Positions 1 to 5,643 of a stretch of DNA of 7,946 bases are shown here, piece after piece; positions within the stretch are counted from its first letter, which is position 1; every line of letters begins with the position of its first letter. The DNA is from CAMBDR01 sp046597185 (GTDB lineage Bacteria > Pseudomonadota > Gammaproteobacteria > Burkholderiales > Burkholderiaceae_D), in NCBI GenBank assembly GCA_046597185.1, contig JBKJLF010000459.1:1-7946 (forward strand). The letters run 5' to 3'. The notes below the pieces were generated by a model that saw only the letters and a list, made by a program, of their open reading frames with translations, was not told the DNA's origin and did no database searches. Position numbers and translations under genes: made by a program.

Positions 1-2556
1 TGTGATGAACTGAATCGGCGCGATGGGGTGGTTTATCCGGGCGGTGCTAGCGAGAGTTTTAGCTACGATGCCAATGGCAACCTGATCAATCATACCGATG
101 GCAACGGTACCACCGTCACTCACCTATATGATGCGCTCAACCGTGAAACCGGCAAAACCTATTCCGCCAGTGCCGATGGTTTGGGCAGCATCATCACCAG
201 CTACGACGCCAATAACAACGTGGTAGCGGTGGCGCAACATATCGGCAACGCTGCGCAGCAGAGCAGCTATGGGTATGACAATTTTGATCGGCAACAAAGC
301 CATACCGATCCATTTGGGGCCAAAGTAATCACCACTTACGACGCCAATGGCAATAAGACCAGCATGATCACGCAAGACGGCAAGGTGTCTCGGTATAGTT
401 ATGATGCCTTGAATCGGGTGGCGGGTATTGTTGGGCAGTCCGGCAGCATCGGCTATGCGTATGACCGATCTAGCCTGAACACGGCCATTACTTACAGCAA
501 TGGCGTTAGTAGCAAAATGAGTTATGACGCCGCCAAACGGGTAAAAACCGTCATCCACAGCAAAGGCAGCAATGCGCTTTCACGCACCGAGTACGACTAC
601 GACAAAAATGGCAACCGCACCAGGGAAGTCATTAACCGTGTGGCTGGGGCGCAAGTTACCAATTATGGCTACGACAACAATGACCGCTTGACCCAAACCA
701 GTGTGATTGATGCGGCCAAGACGGTGACTAGCAACTACACGCTGGATGCGGTCAGCAACCGCACTCAGGAAGCGGTGACAACCACGCCAGCCGGGGGCAG
801 CAGTACCAGCGTGACCAAAACCTACACCTATGACGGACGCAACCAGTTGACCGCCATTGCCGACAGCACGGCGGGTAATATTACGTTGGGCTATGATCGG
901 CAAGGCAATTTGCGGCAAAAAACGCAAGGCAGCGATATAACGGCGTATAGCTACAATGCCAGGGATAACCTGATTAGCATCAGCAAAAACAGCACGGTAT
1001 TGGGCAGCTATGGCAACGACCACCTTGGTTTGCGGGTCGAAAAAGAAGCCAAAGACCCCTTGCAGCCGGGCGCACCGCCCGTCAAATTCAGAACCCTGTG
1101 GGATGGCCGCAATGCCTTTCAGGATAGCGACACCAACGGCGTTGTTACGACTCGATACGAAACTGATGGCCGCCATCCGGTCAGCATGTGGAGCAAAGAC
1201 GACGGCAGCCAAGCGCTGCACCATGACGCGCTGGGCAGTATTGTCGCCACTACCGACAGCGCAGGCGCGCTCAAGAGCGAAACGATTTACGACGCATTTG
1301 GCAATGTGCAAGAAGAAACAGGCCAAAGCGCGAATAAGTTCGGCTACACCGGCCACCAGATGGATAAGGAATCCGGGCTAATTTACTTCCAGGCTCGGTA
1401 TTACGATCCGCAAATCGGTAGGTTTATCACCCAAGACCCGTTTGAAGGGGATTGGATGACGCCGATGAGTTTGCATCATTATTTGTATGCTTATGGGAAT
1501 CCGACTGTTTATACCGACCCGAGCGGAAAATGCGTCTGGGATTTGTGTATTGCCGAGATCGCAGTGGGTGCGCTTATCGTCGCCGAAGGTCGTTACATCG
1601 TTGATCAGCTGTGGGGTACAGATGAGCAAAAAGAGCACGCTGTAAAACGTGCTGCAATCGAAGGTGTTCAAGCTGTTCCAAAAATTGCAGTGGCTGCGAT
1701 CGGAGGTGCGAGCGCACTTGCGGTAAAGGCTACAGTCCAAAGCGTGCGCGCCATAGGAGCCACGAATACTGCGTATACAGCCGTAAATGCGGTTCTTGCG
1801 AATCCTGTTACAGCCACCTACGTAGCAACAGAAGCCGTTGGCACTGCGCTTGCTGTATCAACAGGCGCGGTGACCCCTAGTTCAGGCTTGGCTGCACCAG
1901 AAAGTGCGGCAGCAAGATTGGCAGCAACCGAGATTCGTACTGAAGCGCAGGTTGAGACGCAGATAACAAGAGTGATGCCGAGCGGTCTTACTACTGCAGA
2001 ATCATCAACAGGGTCGGTTAAGGTTTCTGCGACAACGGCACCAGTGAACCAAAGTGTCCCGGCAGTCGCATCACGCGAAATTGCAGTTGCCCAAGAAACG
2101 ACTGGGGTGCGGCGATTAACACCTGCAGATTTTGGCCGATCGATAATCGCGGAAAATCCGGAACATTTGAGAATGTGGAACGATGCGATGAAATCCGCTG
2201 CCACCTCACAAACCGAAAACGGTTACATGCGTTATCTTAACGCGTTGGAACGAGGGGAAACACCTAATAAAAAAATGCTTGAAGCAGCTTTCGATGCTGT
2301 TAATAAGCGTTTCGTAGAATCAGCTAGGGCAGCAGGAAATGATATTGCCCAAGTGCATCATTGGAATTTTGCTAAAACCGATTTTCCAACTCAGATTGTG
2401 GACCCGAGACACTTGGTCCCTACACCTTCAAGGGCGGCACATCAAGAACTACATGAGGCTACAAGTGCAACAAGCAACTTTTGGGTTGGGCCGATTGCCC
2501 CTGAACATGAAATTCACATCCCAGAATGGTCAACTCCACTAGCGCCGAGGAAATAA
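1..2556 (+). CDS. RHS/YD-repeat polymorphic toxin, 5'-truncated by the window edge
   Basis: The frame is open from base 1 (first residues CDELNRRDG), so the GTG at 28 is not the true start; the 3' 851 codons are visible. RHS proteins form a hollow beta-cocoon shell that encloses a C-terminal toxin, which is delivered to neighbouring cells, often by type VI secretion. Visible here are many YD repeats (YDANGNL, YDALNRE, YDNFDRQ, YDKNGNR, YDGRNQL) over about residues 1-330, then the conserved RHS-core end: YFQARYYDPQIGRF from residue 462, HHYLYAYGNPTVYTDPSG ending at 509. The core closes in DPSGK, and everything after it (342 residues) is the variable tip. That tip starts with an Ala/Val-rich, possibly membrane-associated or linker stretch and ends in a nuclease-like domain. 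The stop codon abuts the ATG of the next gene. The family assignment is firm; the delivery route cannot be seen because the N-terminus is missing. Confidence 0.95.
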   Translation, partial: CDELNRRDGVVYPGGASESFSYDANGNLINHTDGNGTTVTHLYDALNRETGKTYSASADGLGSIITSYDANNNVVAVAQHIGNAAQQSSYGYDNFDRQQSHTDPFGAKVITTYDANGNKTSMITQDGKVSRYSYDALNRVAGIVGQSGSIGYAYDRSSLNTAITYSNGVSSKMSYDAAKRVKTVIHSKGSNALSRTEYDYDKNGNRTREVINRVAGAQVTNYGYDNNDRLTQTSVIDAAKTVTSNYTLDAVSNRTQEAVTTTPAGGSSTSVTKTYTYDGRNQLTAIADSTAGNITLGYDRQGNLRQKTQGSDITAYSYNARDNLISISKNSTVLGSYGNDHLGLRVEKEAKDPLQPGAPPVKFRTLWDGRNAFQDSDTNGVVTTRYETDGRHPVSMWSKDDGSQALHHDALGSIVATTDSAGALKSETIYDAFGNVQEETGQSANKFGYTGHQMDKESGLIYFQARYYDPQIGRFITQDPFEGDWMTPMSLHHYLYAYGNPTVYTDPSGKCVWDLCIAEIAVGALIVAEGRYIVDQLWGTDEQKEHAVKRAAIEGVQAVPKIAVAAIGGASALAVKATVQSVRAIGATNTAYTAVNAVLANPVTATYVATEAVGTALAVSTGAVTPSSGLAAPESAAARLAATEIRTEAQVETQITRVMPSGLTTAESSTGSVKVSATTAPVNQSVPAVASREIAVAQETTGVRRLTPADFGRSIIAENPEHLRMWNDAMKSAATSQTENGYMRYLNALERGETPNKKMLEAAFDAVNKRFVESARAAGNDIAQVHHWNFAKTDFPTQIVDPRHLVPTPSRAAHQELHEATSATSNFWVGPIAPEHEIHIPEWSTPLAPRK
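2101..2553 (+). other. C-terminal toxin domain of the RHS protein, probable HNH/EndoVII nuclease (VHH type)
   Basis: The last ~150 residues of the RHS protein carry a cluster of His, Asn and Asp residues: VHHWNFAK (His786-His787), DPRHLVPT (Asp801, His804), and AAHQELHE (His814, His818). A doubled-His signature followed by Asn, a D-P-R-[HN]-L segment and a closing H-x3-H matches the layout of the HNH/endonuclease VII superfamily toxins of polymorphic toxin systems, whose families are named after such signatures (LHH, WHH, GHH, AHH, SHH). Those enzymes cut DNA with a metal held by histidines. The preceding helical part (about residues 701-784, rich in Glu, Ala and Lys) could be the toxin's N-terminal half or a linker. 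The exact domain start is my estimate. Assignment to the superfamily is moderately sure; assignment to one named family is not possible by eye. Confidence 0.6.
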
Positions 2557-3378
2557 ATGTACGCATATAGCAAAGCACTTGGATTACTTGGTCTGCCACA
2601 TGCCTTAATTGAATGTGCGGAGGGTAAGATACCTGCGCCGATTGTCACGTTAGAGGCACCGCCAGGGTGGTATGGTCATCCGCCTGCATTAATACCAATA
2701 TGGAGTGATGGCTCCGGTCCGACATACATCGGGTACTGGAAGCATTGGTTTATAAAACGTGAGCCATGTTTCGTACAAATGTATGTGGATTCCCAACGCT
2801 TCACTATTGAAATAGCTCGGACTGTAGAACAATTATTTCGCGTGATCGCAATGATGACAATTGTTGCTGACGATGAAGTTAGGCCGGATTTGGAAAAATT
2901 TGCCAAAGAGGTTGGACTTCATAATTTACAAGAGCTGGTTGATGTCTCGGTGCGCACAGGTGACAATCCAAAAGGCTTCATTCAGATTGAGGCTTTCCAA
3001 ATTTCCACGCCTTTGGAAAGTTGCAATATTGAAAATTACAAAGGTGATTTCCCAACTGGCCACTTTGCATATTACCACCCATGGTGGACTAAATCGTGTT
3101 CATTTGAGGTTCCAGCAGAAATACTACATAGTTGGCCTCACGATGTGAAACTTCCTCCGTGGCTCGACAACGCTCTCCCGAAAGTTGAGTTATTCAATGA
3201 ATATTTGGGAAAAAGTCAGCTTGACAAAGCCTGGTTAACACTCAATTCAACTGGGTGGTTAATCGCGGATGCTAAAACTGCACTGGCAGATCTGTGTGCG
3301 CAGGTCAATGATCTTGTATTTACGGCGCAAGCCGCTGCATGGTTGGCAGTCGCTGACGAAACTGCAGGTAGTTATTAG
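2557..3378 (+). CDS. Putative immunity protein for the RHS toxin (unrecognised family)
   Basis: This 273-residue protein has no signal peptide or membrane segment, so it should be cytoplasmic. The ATG directly follows the rhs stop (TAAATG), and GAGG lies six bases upstream, inside the last rhs codons, so the two are co-translated. I do not recognise the family. Visible landmarks are a Pro/Gly/Trp-rich N-terminal third (PPGWYGHPPALIPIWSDGSG, then YIGYWKHWF), a helical middle (VEQLFRVIAMMTIVADDEV), HFAYYHPWWTKS around residues 168-179, and a Leu/Ala-rich helical C-terminus. The role as immunity protein is inferred from position: polymorphic toxins are nearly always followed at once by their antidote, whose fold varies widely. 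The base composition looks more AT-rich than the rhs core, as expected for a toxin-tip/immunity cassette that moves as a unit. It could instead be an unrelated passenger gene. Confidence 0.75.
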   Translation: MYAYSKALGLLGLPHALIECAEGKIPAPIVTLEAPPGWYGHPPALIPIWSDGSGPTYIGYWKHWFIKREPCFVQMYVDSQRFTIEIARTVEQLFRVIAMMTIVADDEVRPDLEKFAKEVGLHNLQELVDVSVRTGDNPKGFIQIEAFQISTPLESCNIENYKGDFPTGHFAYYHPWWTKSCSFEVPAEILHSWPHDVKLPPWLDNALPKVELFNEYLGKSQLDKAWLTLNSTGWLIADAKTALADLCAQVNDLVFTAQAAAWLAVADETAGSY

Positions 3379-3387
3379 CAATTCGGA

Positions 3388-3429
3388 AGAACGCTACGGG
3401 GTCAGTTCAGAACGCTACGGGGGCAGTTC
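3388..3429 (+). repeat. Two tandem 21-bp repeat units
   Basis: Two adjacent 21-base units (3388-3408 and 3409-3429) differ at one base, T3402 against G3423. Each begins AGAACGCTACGGGG and ends CAGTTC, so AGAAC at the left and GTTC(T) at the right of a unit are inverted, allowing a short hairpin. They begin 10 bases after the stop of the putative immunity gene. The GGGGTCAG core resembles short motifs that recur next to REP-associated (IS200-like, Y1) transposase genes in proteobacteria, but no such transposase is in the window, so this link is only a suggestion. The rest of the 253-base gap (3379-3631) holds a 10-bp palindrome, ACATTAATGT at 3432-3441, and no gene or convincing promoter that I can see. 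Confidence 0.8.
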
Positions 3430-3631
3430 TAACATTAATGTATTTCTGTAAAAATGGATAAATGGTGACCTAGCATGTGGTAGCAGAAATGCTTTGTTAC
3501 AGCATAGGATAAACAAGCATGACAGTAGCCGCTGCCCCCATGCAGCACCGAATAGACATAACAACCCCAACATCACGCAAACAACAGCACTACCCCAATG
3601 ACTCGGCACCACCAAAAAAGGAACACATGCA

Positions 3632-4504
3632 ATGTATCTCAAACAAAAACCCACACAATCGCTAACGCATTTATTAGCGCTTGGCCTCGCCGCCTGGATC
3701 AGTTGGCTACCAGCAACTACCAGCGCCCAACAAGTCGATTTAGGCATTGCAGCCCAATACTCGGGCTTTTTCTTTGGCAACGTCAGCAAAATCCCCGATG
3801 TCGAAGGGCGGCTGGCGCTTGGTAGAAATCTGTCGATCAGCGGTTTTAGCATTGGCGGGCGCGTGCCCATCGGTTCGGTGCAGCCTTCGCTCGTGGTCGG
3901 CGGCGACCTAAGCGCGATAGGTGGTGGCGCAATTTATGCTGGTATCGGGCATGATAGTTACGGCGTCTACAGCGGCAACAAAGCGCCCACCGTGCCGACC
4001 TATCTGGACTTCAGGAAACAAACGCCAAGTCCAGTCGATTTCGAGGCGGAACGCACCTACCTGACCATGTTGTCGCAGCAACTGCGCGATACCCCGCCGA
4101 CCGGCACCGTCAGCCTATTGTATTCAGCCGTGACGCTAACCGGTAGTAACCAAGATATTGAAGTGTTTAATCTCGGCCCCGAATTAGTCAGAGGCGGTCT
4201 GGATTTATACCTGGCTAATGTAAAGCCGGATTCACATGTCATTATCAACGTCGCATCCGATGCGCAGCGTAAGGTAAAGATCGGTATCACGATGGCGTCG
4301 TTAGAAAATCGTCTGCATAAAGTATTGTTCAACCTGCCGGATGCGGATGTGGTCAACTTTACCGGCGTGCTGGTATTGGGCAGCGTATTGGCACCGCTGG
4401 CCTGCGTCAAGGATGCGTATGGTCATCTGGAAGGCACCATTATTTCGGCCAGTTGGGATGCAACAATGGAAATCGGCTACGGGCCGTTTCAACCGTCAAA
4501 ATAG
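3632..4504 (+). CDS. Secreted choice-of-anchor A domain protein lacking an anchor
   Basis: A 290-residue exported protein. Residues 1-32 form a Sec signal peptide: basic start (KQK), hydrophobic stretch LLALGLAAWISWLP, and probable cleavage after TTSA. The mature part matches the choice-of-anchor A domain: an opening segment with DVEGRLALGRNLSISGFSIG (about residues 56-75), then LVVGGDLSAIGGGAIYAG, a central region with DFEAERTYLTMLSQQL, and the typical close with NFTGVLVLGSVLAP followed by GHLEGTIISASWDATMEIGYGPF. The domain is known from surface proteins that carry one of several cell-surface anchors after it. Its biochemical function is not established. Here the protein ends five residues after the domain's last strand (QPSK), with no PEP-CTERM, LPXTG or transmembrane tail. 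The start is set by AAAAGGA nine bases upstream of the ATG. It stands alone, transcribed with its neighbours' orientation but separated by 253 and 185 bases. Confidence 0.85.
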   Translation: MYLKQKPTQSLTHLLALGLAAWISWLPATTSAQQVDLGIAAQYSGFFFGNVSKIPDVEGRLALGRNLSISGFSIGGRVPIGSVQPSLVVGGDLSAIGGGAIYAGIGHDSYGVYSGNKAPTVPTYLDFRKQTPSPVDFEAERTYLTMLSQQLRDTPPTGTVSLLYSAVTLTGSNQDIEVFNLGPELVRGGLDLYLANVKPDSHVIINVASDAQRKVKIGITMASLENRLHKVLFNLPDADVVNFTGVLVLGSVLAPLACVKDAYGHLEGTIISASWDATMEIGYGPFQPSK

Positions 4505-4554
4505 ATTAGAATTTGCAACAAGCTGCCCTACCCTACACCAGTTCAATCTACAAT

Positions 4555-4626
4555 CGTGTGCTAACATTGCAGCTCGCAATCTGGATTGAAAAGCACAAGT
4601 TGCTATGTTAATTTTTGTTAACTAGA
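4555..4626 (+). repeat. Structured direct repeat, copy 1 (left of the toxin-antitoxin pair)
   Basis: This 72-base segment recurs in the same orientation at 5444-5515 with no gaps and 12 mismatches. The longest shared run starts CTAACATTGCAGCTCGCAA. It is an imperfect palindrome: TAACATTGCAGCTCG (4562-4576) pairs with 4596-4610, whose reverse complement is TAACATAGCAACTTG, with 12 of 15 positions identical and one further G-T pair. Inside, CAAT-CTGG-ATTG (4578-4587) can form a second hairpin. It starts about 50 bases after the choice-of-anchor A stop and ends 63 bases before the antitoxin ATG. TAAC...GTTA ends around an imperfect stem recall integron attC sites, but the consensus outer boxes are not met (see findings). 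A dispersed REP- or MITE-like element is an equally good reading. Confidence 0.75.
4586..4614 (+). promoter_or_regulatory. Possible sigma-70 promoter for the toxin-antitoxin operon, inside repeat copy 1
   Basis: TTGAAA (4586-4591) is one base from the -35 consensus, and 17 bases later TAATTT (4609-4614) is a poor -10 match (three of six). The spacing and position, 76 bases before the antitoxin ATG, suit a promoter. Copy 2 of the repeat has TTGCTA where copy 1 has TTGAAA, so the feature would not be shared. Weak evidence from eye inspection only. Confidence 0.2.
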
Positions 4627-4689
4627 TGCTGGATGGTAATTCTTTTTGGCGATGAGAAAATTTAATGATGAACACGTTTGGAGATTGAA

Positions 4690-4965
4690 ATGACGATGAA
4701 GCGATGCTACGCCACCAGCACTGATGGCATAATGAAGTTGCCCGATGAAGTACTGGAAATATTGCCGCAAGGCATCCAGATTCATATGTATACAGACTCA
4801 GAAAAAGGTATTGTGACTATGTTTGCAGAAAACCCAGCAGATTTACCTACTAAATGGTTTTTTGAAGGGATGGCAGAATTAATGGCTGACGAAAATGCGG
4901 ACGAATATTTCAAGCCTGTGCCGGCAGAATTAATGCGCCGCCCTCGGAAAAAGGATGGCGAATAA
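4690..4965 (+). CDS. AbrB-like (swapped-hairpin) antitoxin
   Basis: A 91-residue protein. I choose the ATG at 4690 because GGAG (4680-4683) lies six bases upstream; the in-frame TTG at 4678 would overlap that ribosome-binding site. Residues 1-45 fit the AbrB/MazE swapped-hairpin pattern: YATSTDGIMKLPDEVLEILP, then GIQIHMYTDSEKGIVTMF, where the family has a strand, G-x-x-x-LP-x-E-V and a second strand pair. This fold binds DNA as an interlocked dimer and usually represses its own operon. The C-terminal half, acidic then basic (ELMADENADEYF, then LMRRPRKKDGE), would be the toxin-binding tail. The gene overlaps the PIN toxin by one base (TAATG), typical of a toxin-antitoxin operon. The fold call is by motif only; no antitoxin family name is assigned. 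Confidence 0.65.
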   Translation: MTMKRCYATSTDGIMKLPDEVLEILPQGIQIHMYTDSEKGIVTMFAENPADLPTKWFFEGMAELMADENADEYFKPVPAELMRRPRKKDGE

Positions 4966-5381
4966 TGGCTAAGCAGAGAGTGATATTGGATGCTAATGTG
5001 CTATATGGCCAATTTTCCCGTGATTTATTATTGTCTTTATTTGCCGCAAAAATGTATGAGGCTAAATGGACGGAAAAAATCACACAAGAGTGGGTTGGAC
5101 ATTTGCTTAAAAATAACGAAAATGTCACGCCAGAAAAAAACAAACGAACATTAGCTTTTATGAATGGCCTCAAACCATTTGCGTTAATAACGCATTACGA
5201 GCAAAGGCGCGACCGTTGGCCTTTATTTGGATTGAGCCTGCCAAAATTCAATCCGCCTGCGCCAGCCAAATCGAAAAACAGGTGTGCCCCTTCCGAACTT
5301 GCACTGATGCTACCCCGGTGCGCGTGGATGATGGCCTGCATGATGGTGAGGCCCAGCCCGGTGCCGTCTGATGCCTATTGA
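4965..5381 (+). CDS. PIN-domain toxin, C-terminal half replaced (probably inactive)
   Basis: A 138-codon frame overlapping the antitoxin stop, with AAGGA (4951-4955) nine bases upstream of the ATG. Residues 5-79 match a PIN-domain ribonuclease of the VapC-like type: VILDANVLYGQFSRDLLLSL with the first metal-binding Asp9 (and Asp20), YEAKWTEKITQEWVGHLLKN with Glu42, then M-N-G-L and FALITHYE. The family normally continues with a third acidic motif (LPDPDDRHVLAAA-like) and a closing TFN-x-x-DF strand, for a total near 180-190 residues. Here similarity stops at about residue 79 (base 5201). The remaining ~59 residues (RRDRWPLFGLSL..., ending PSDAY) are the antisense reading of a histidine kinase fragment. 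The missing acidic residues predict no nuclease activity. The antitoxin could still autoregulate. The PIN call is sound for the N-terminal half; the inference of inactivity is strong but untested. Confidence 0.75.
   Translation: MAKQRVILDANVLYGQFSRDLLLSLFAAKMYEAKWTEKITQEWVGHLLKNNENVTPEKNKRTLAFMNGLKPFALITHYEQRRDRWPLFGLSLPKFNPPAPAKSKNRCAPSELALMLPRCAWMMACMMVRPSPVPSDAY
5180..5194. repeat. Perfect 6-bp inverted repeat at the toxin breakpoint
   Basis: TGCGTT (5180-5185), AAT, then AACGCA (5189-5194) form a perfect hairpin within the PIN coding sequence, ending seven bases before the point where PIN similarity is lost. It may be chance, or it may mark the recombination joint. Confidence 0.5.
5195..5371 (-). 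pseudogene. 3' fragment of a sensor histidine kinase gene (ATPase domain end)
   Basis: Reading the minus strand from 5371 gives SDGTGLGLTIMQAIIHAHRG, then SISASSEGAHLFFDLAGAGG, with a stop at 5197-5195. The G-T-G-L-G-L motif is the G2 box of the HATPase_c ATP-binding domain. The H-x-G-x-I-x-x-x-S-x-x-G-x-x-F-x-x-x-L ending is the standard finish of sensor histidine kinases. Nothing of the N box, G1 box, phospho-accepting His or sensor precedes it: the codon two before the Ser is a stop (TAG, 5377-5375). It is therefore a remnant of about 36-58 codons. The last 20-25 codons before the stop have no kinase character, so the kinase/toxin joint lies somewhere in 5201-5265. Its antisense supplies the chimeric C-terminus of the PIN frame. 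Confidence 0.75.
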
Positions 5382-5417
5382 TTGTAATGGGATAGCCGTA
5401 TTAAATACCAGTATCTG

Positions 5418-5433
5418 CTTGCAGCTATGCAAG
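5418..5433. repeat. Small hairpin upstream of repeat copy 2
   Basis: CTTGC-AGCTAT-GCAAG is a perfect 5-bp stem. It echoes the TTGC-AGCTC-GCAA hairpin inside both direct repeats (4567-4579 and 5456-5468), so it may be a decayed relative of the same element. There is no U-run after it, so a terminator is unlikely. Confidence 0.4.
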
Positions 5434-5443
5434 AGTAGATTTT

Positions 5444-5515
5444 CGTGTACTAACATTGCAGCTCGCAAGCTGGATTGCTAAGCATAAGCCGCTATGTTTA
5501 TTCTTACCAACTAGA
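5444..5515 (+). repeat. Structured direct repeat, copy 2 (right of the toxin-antitoxin pair)
   Basis: Same orientation as copy 1, offset exactly 889 bases, with 60 of 72 bases identical. The palindrome is kept: TAACATTGCAGCTCG (5451-5465) against the reverse complement of 5485-5499, AAACATAGCGGCTTA. One G-T pair of copy 1 is G-C here, while an A-T pair has become A-C, so stem strength is roughly maintained. It begins 62 bases after the stop of the chimeric toxin frame, much as copy 1 begins 50 bases after the stop of the preceding gene. The bases between here and the convergent ligase gene (5516-5643) contain no gene I can support. Confidence 0.75.
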
Positions 5516-5553
5516 CACCTAAGATGCCTACAAAAGTCGAAAAAACACTCGAA

Positions 5554-5570
5554 AAACAAGCCATTTGTTT
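5554..5570 (-). terminator. Weak candidate terminator for the ligase operon
   Basis: On the minus strand, AAACAA-ATGGC-TTGTTT is a 6-bp stem that runs into five T residues, 74 bases beyond the ligase stop codon. The stem is almost all A-T, so it would be a poor intrinsic terminator. No better one is visible in the gap. Confidence 0.2.
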
Positions 5571-5643
5571 GCCATGTATAATCATTCCAGCATCATTTTT
5601 CTTAGGGCATCAAGATATCCAATCAAAAATATTTTCACCAATA

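Noticed and set aside
28..30. GTG at 28 as the start of the RHS gene
   Set aside because: The frame and YD-repeat similarity continue back to base 1 without a stop, so the gene begins outside the window.
580..1356. A long minus-strand frame under the rhs core (also 124-558)
   Set aside because: It mirrors the codon bias of the YD repeats on the other strand; low-complexity Ala/Val/Ile-rich translation with no recognisable domain.
3379..3631. CRISPR array or insertion-sequence end in the repeat-bearing gap
   Set aside because: There are only two directly abutting 21-bp units with no spacers, and there is no transposase or terminal inverted repeat pair.
3415..3870. A 151-codon minus-strand frame over the gap before the choice-of-anchor A gene
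   Set aside because: It runs antisense through the clear signal peptide and domain start of the plus-strand gene and shows no domain of its own.
4555..5515. Calling the two direct repeats true integron attC sites
   Set aside because: The outer boxes do not fit: TGCTAAC/TACTAAC and GTTAATT/GTTTATT depart from RYYYAAC and GTTRRRY, the element is shorter than usual (about 49 bases between core ends), and no integrase gene is in view. Kept only as a hypothesis.
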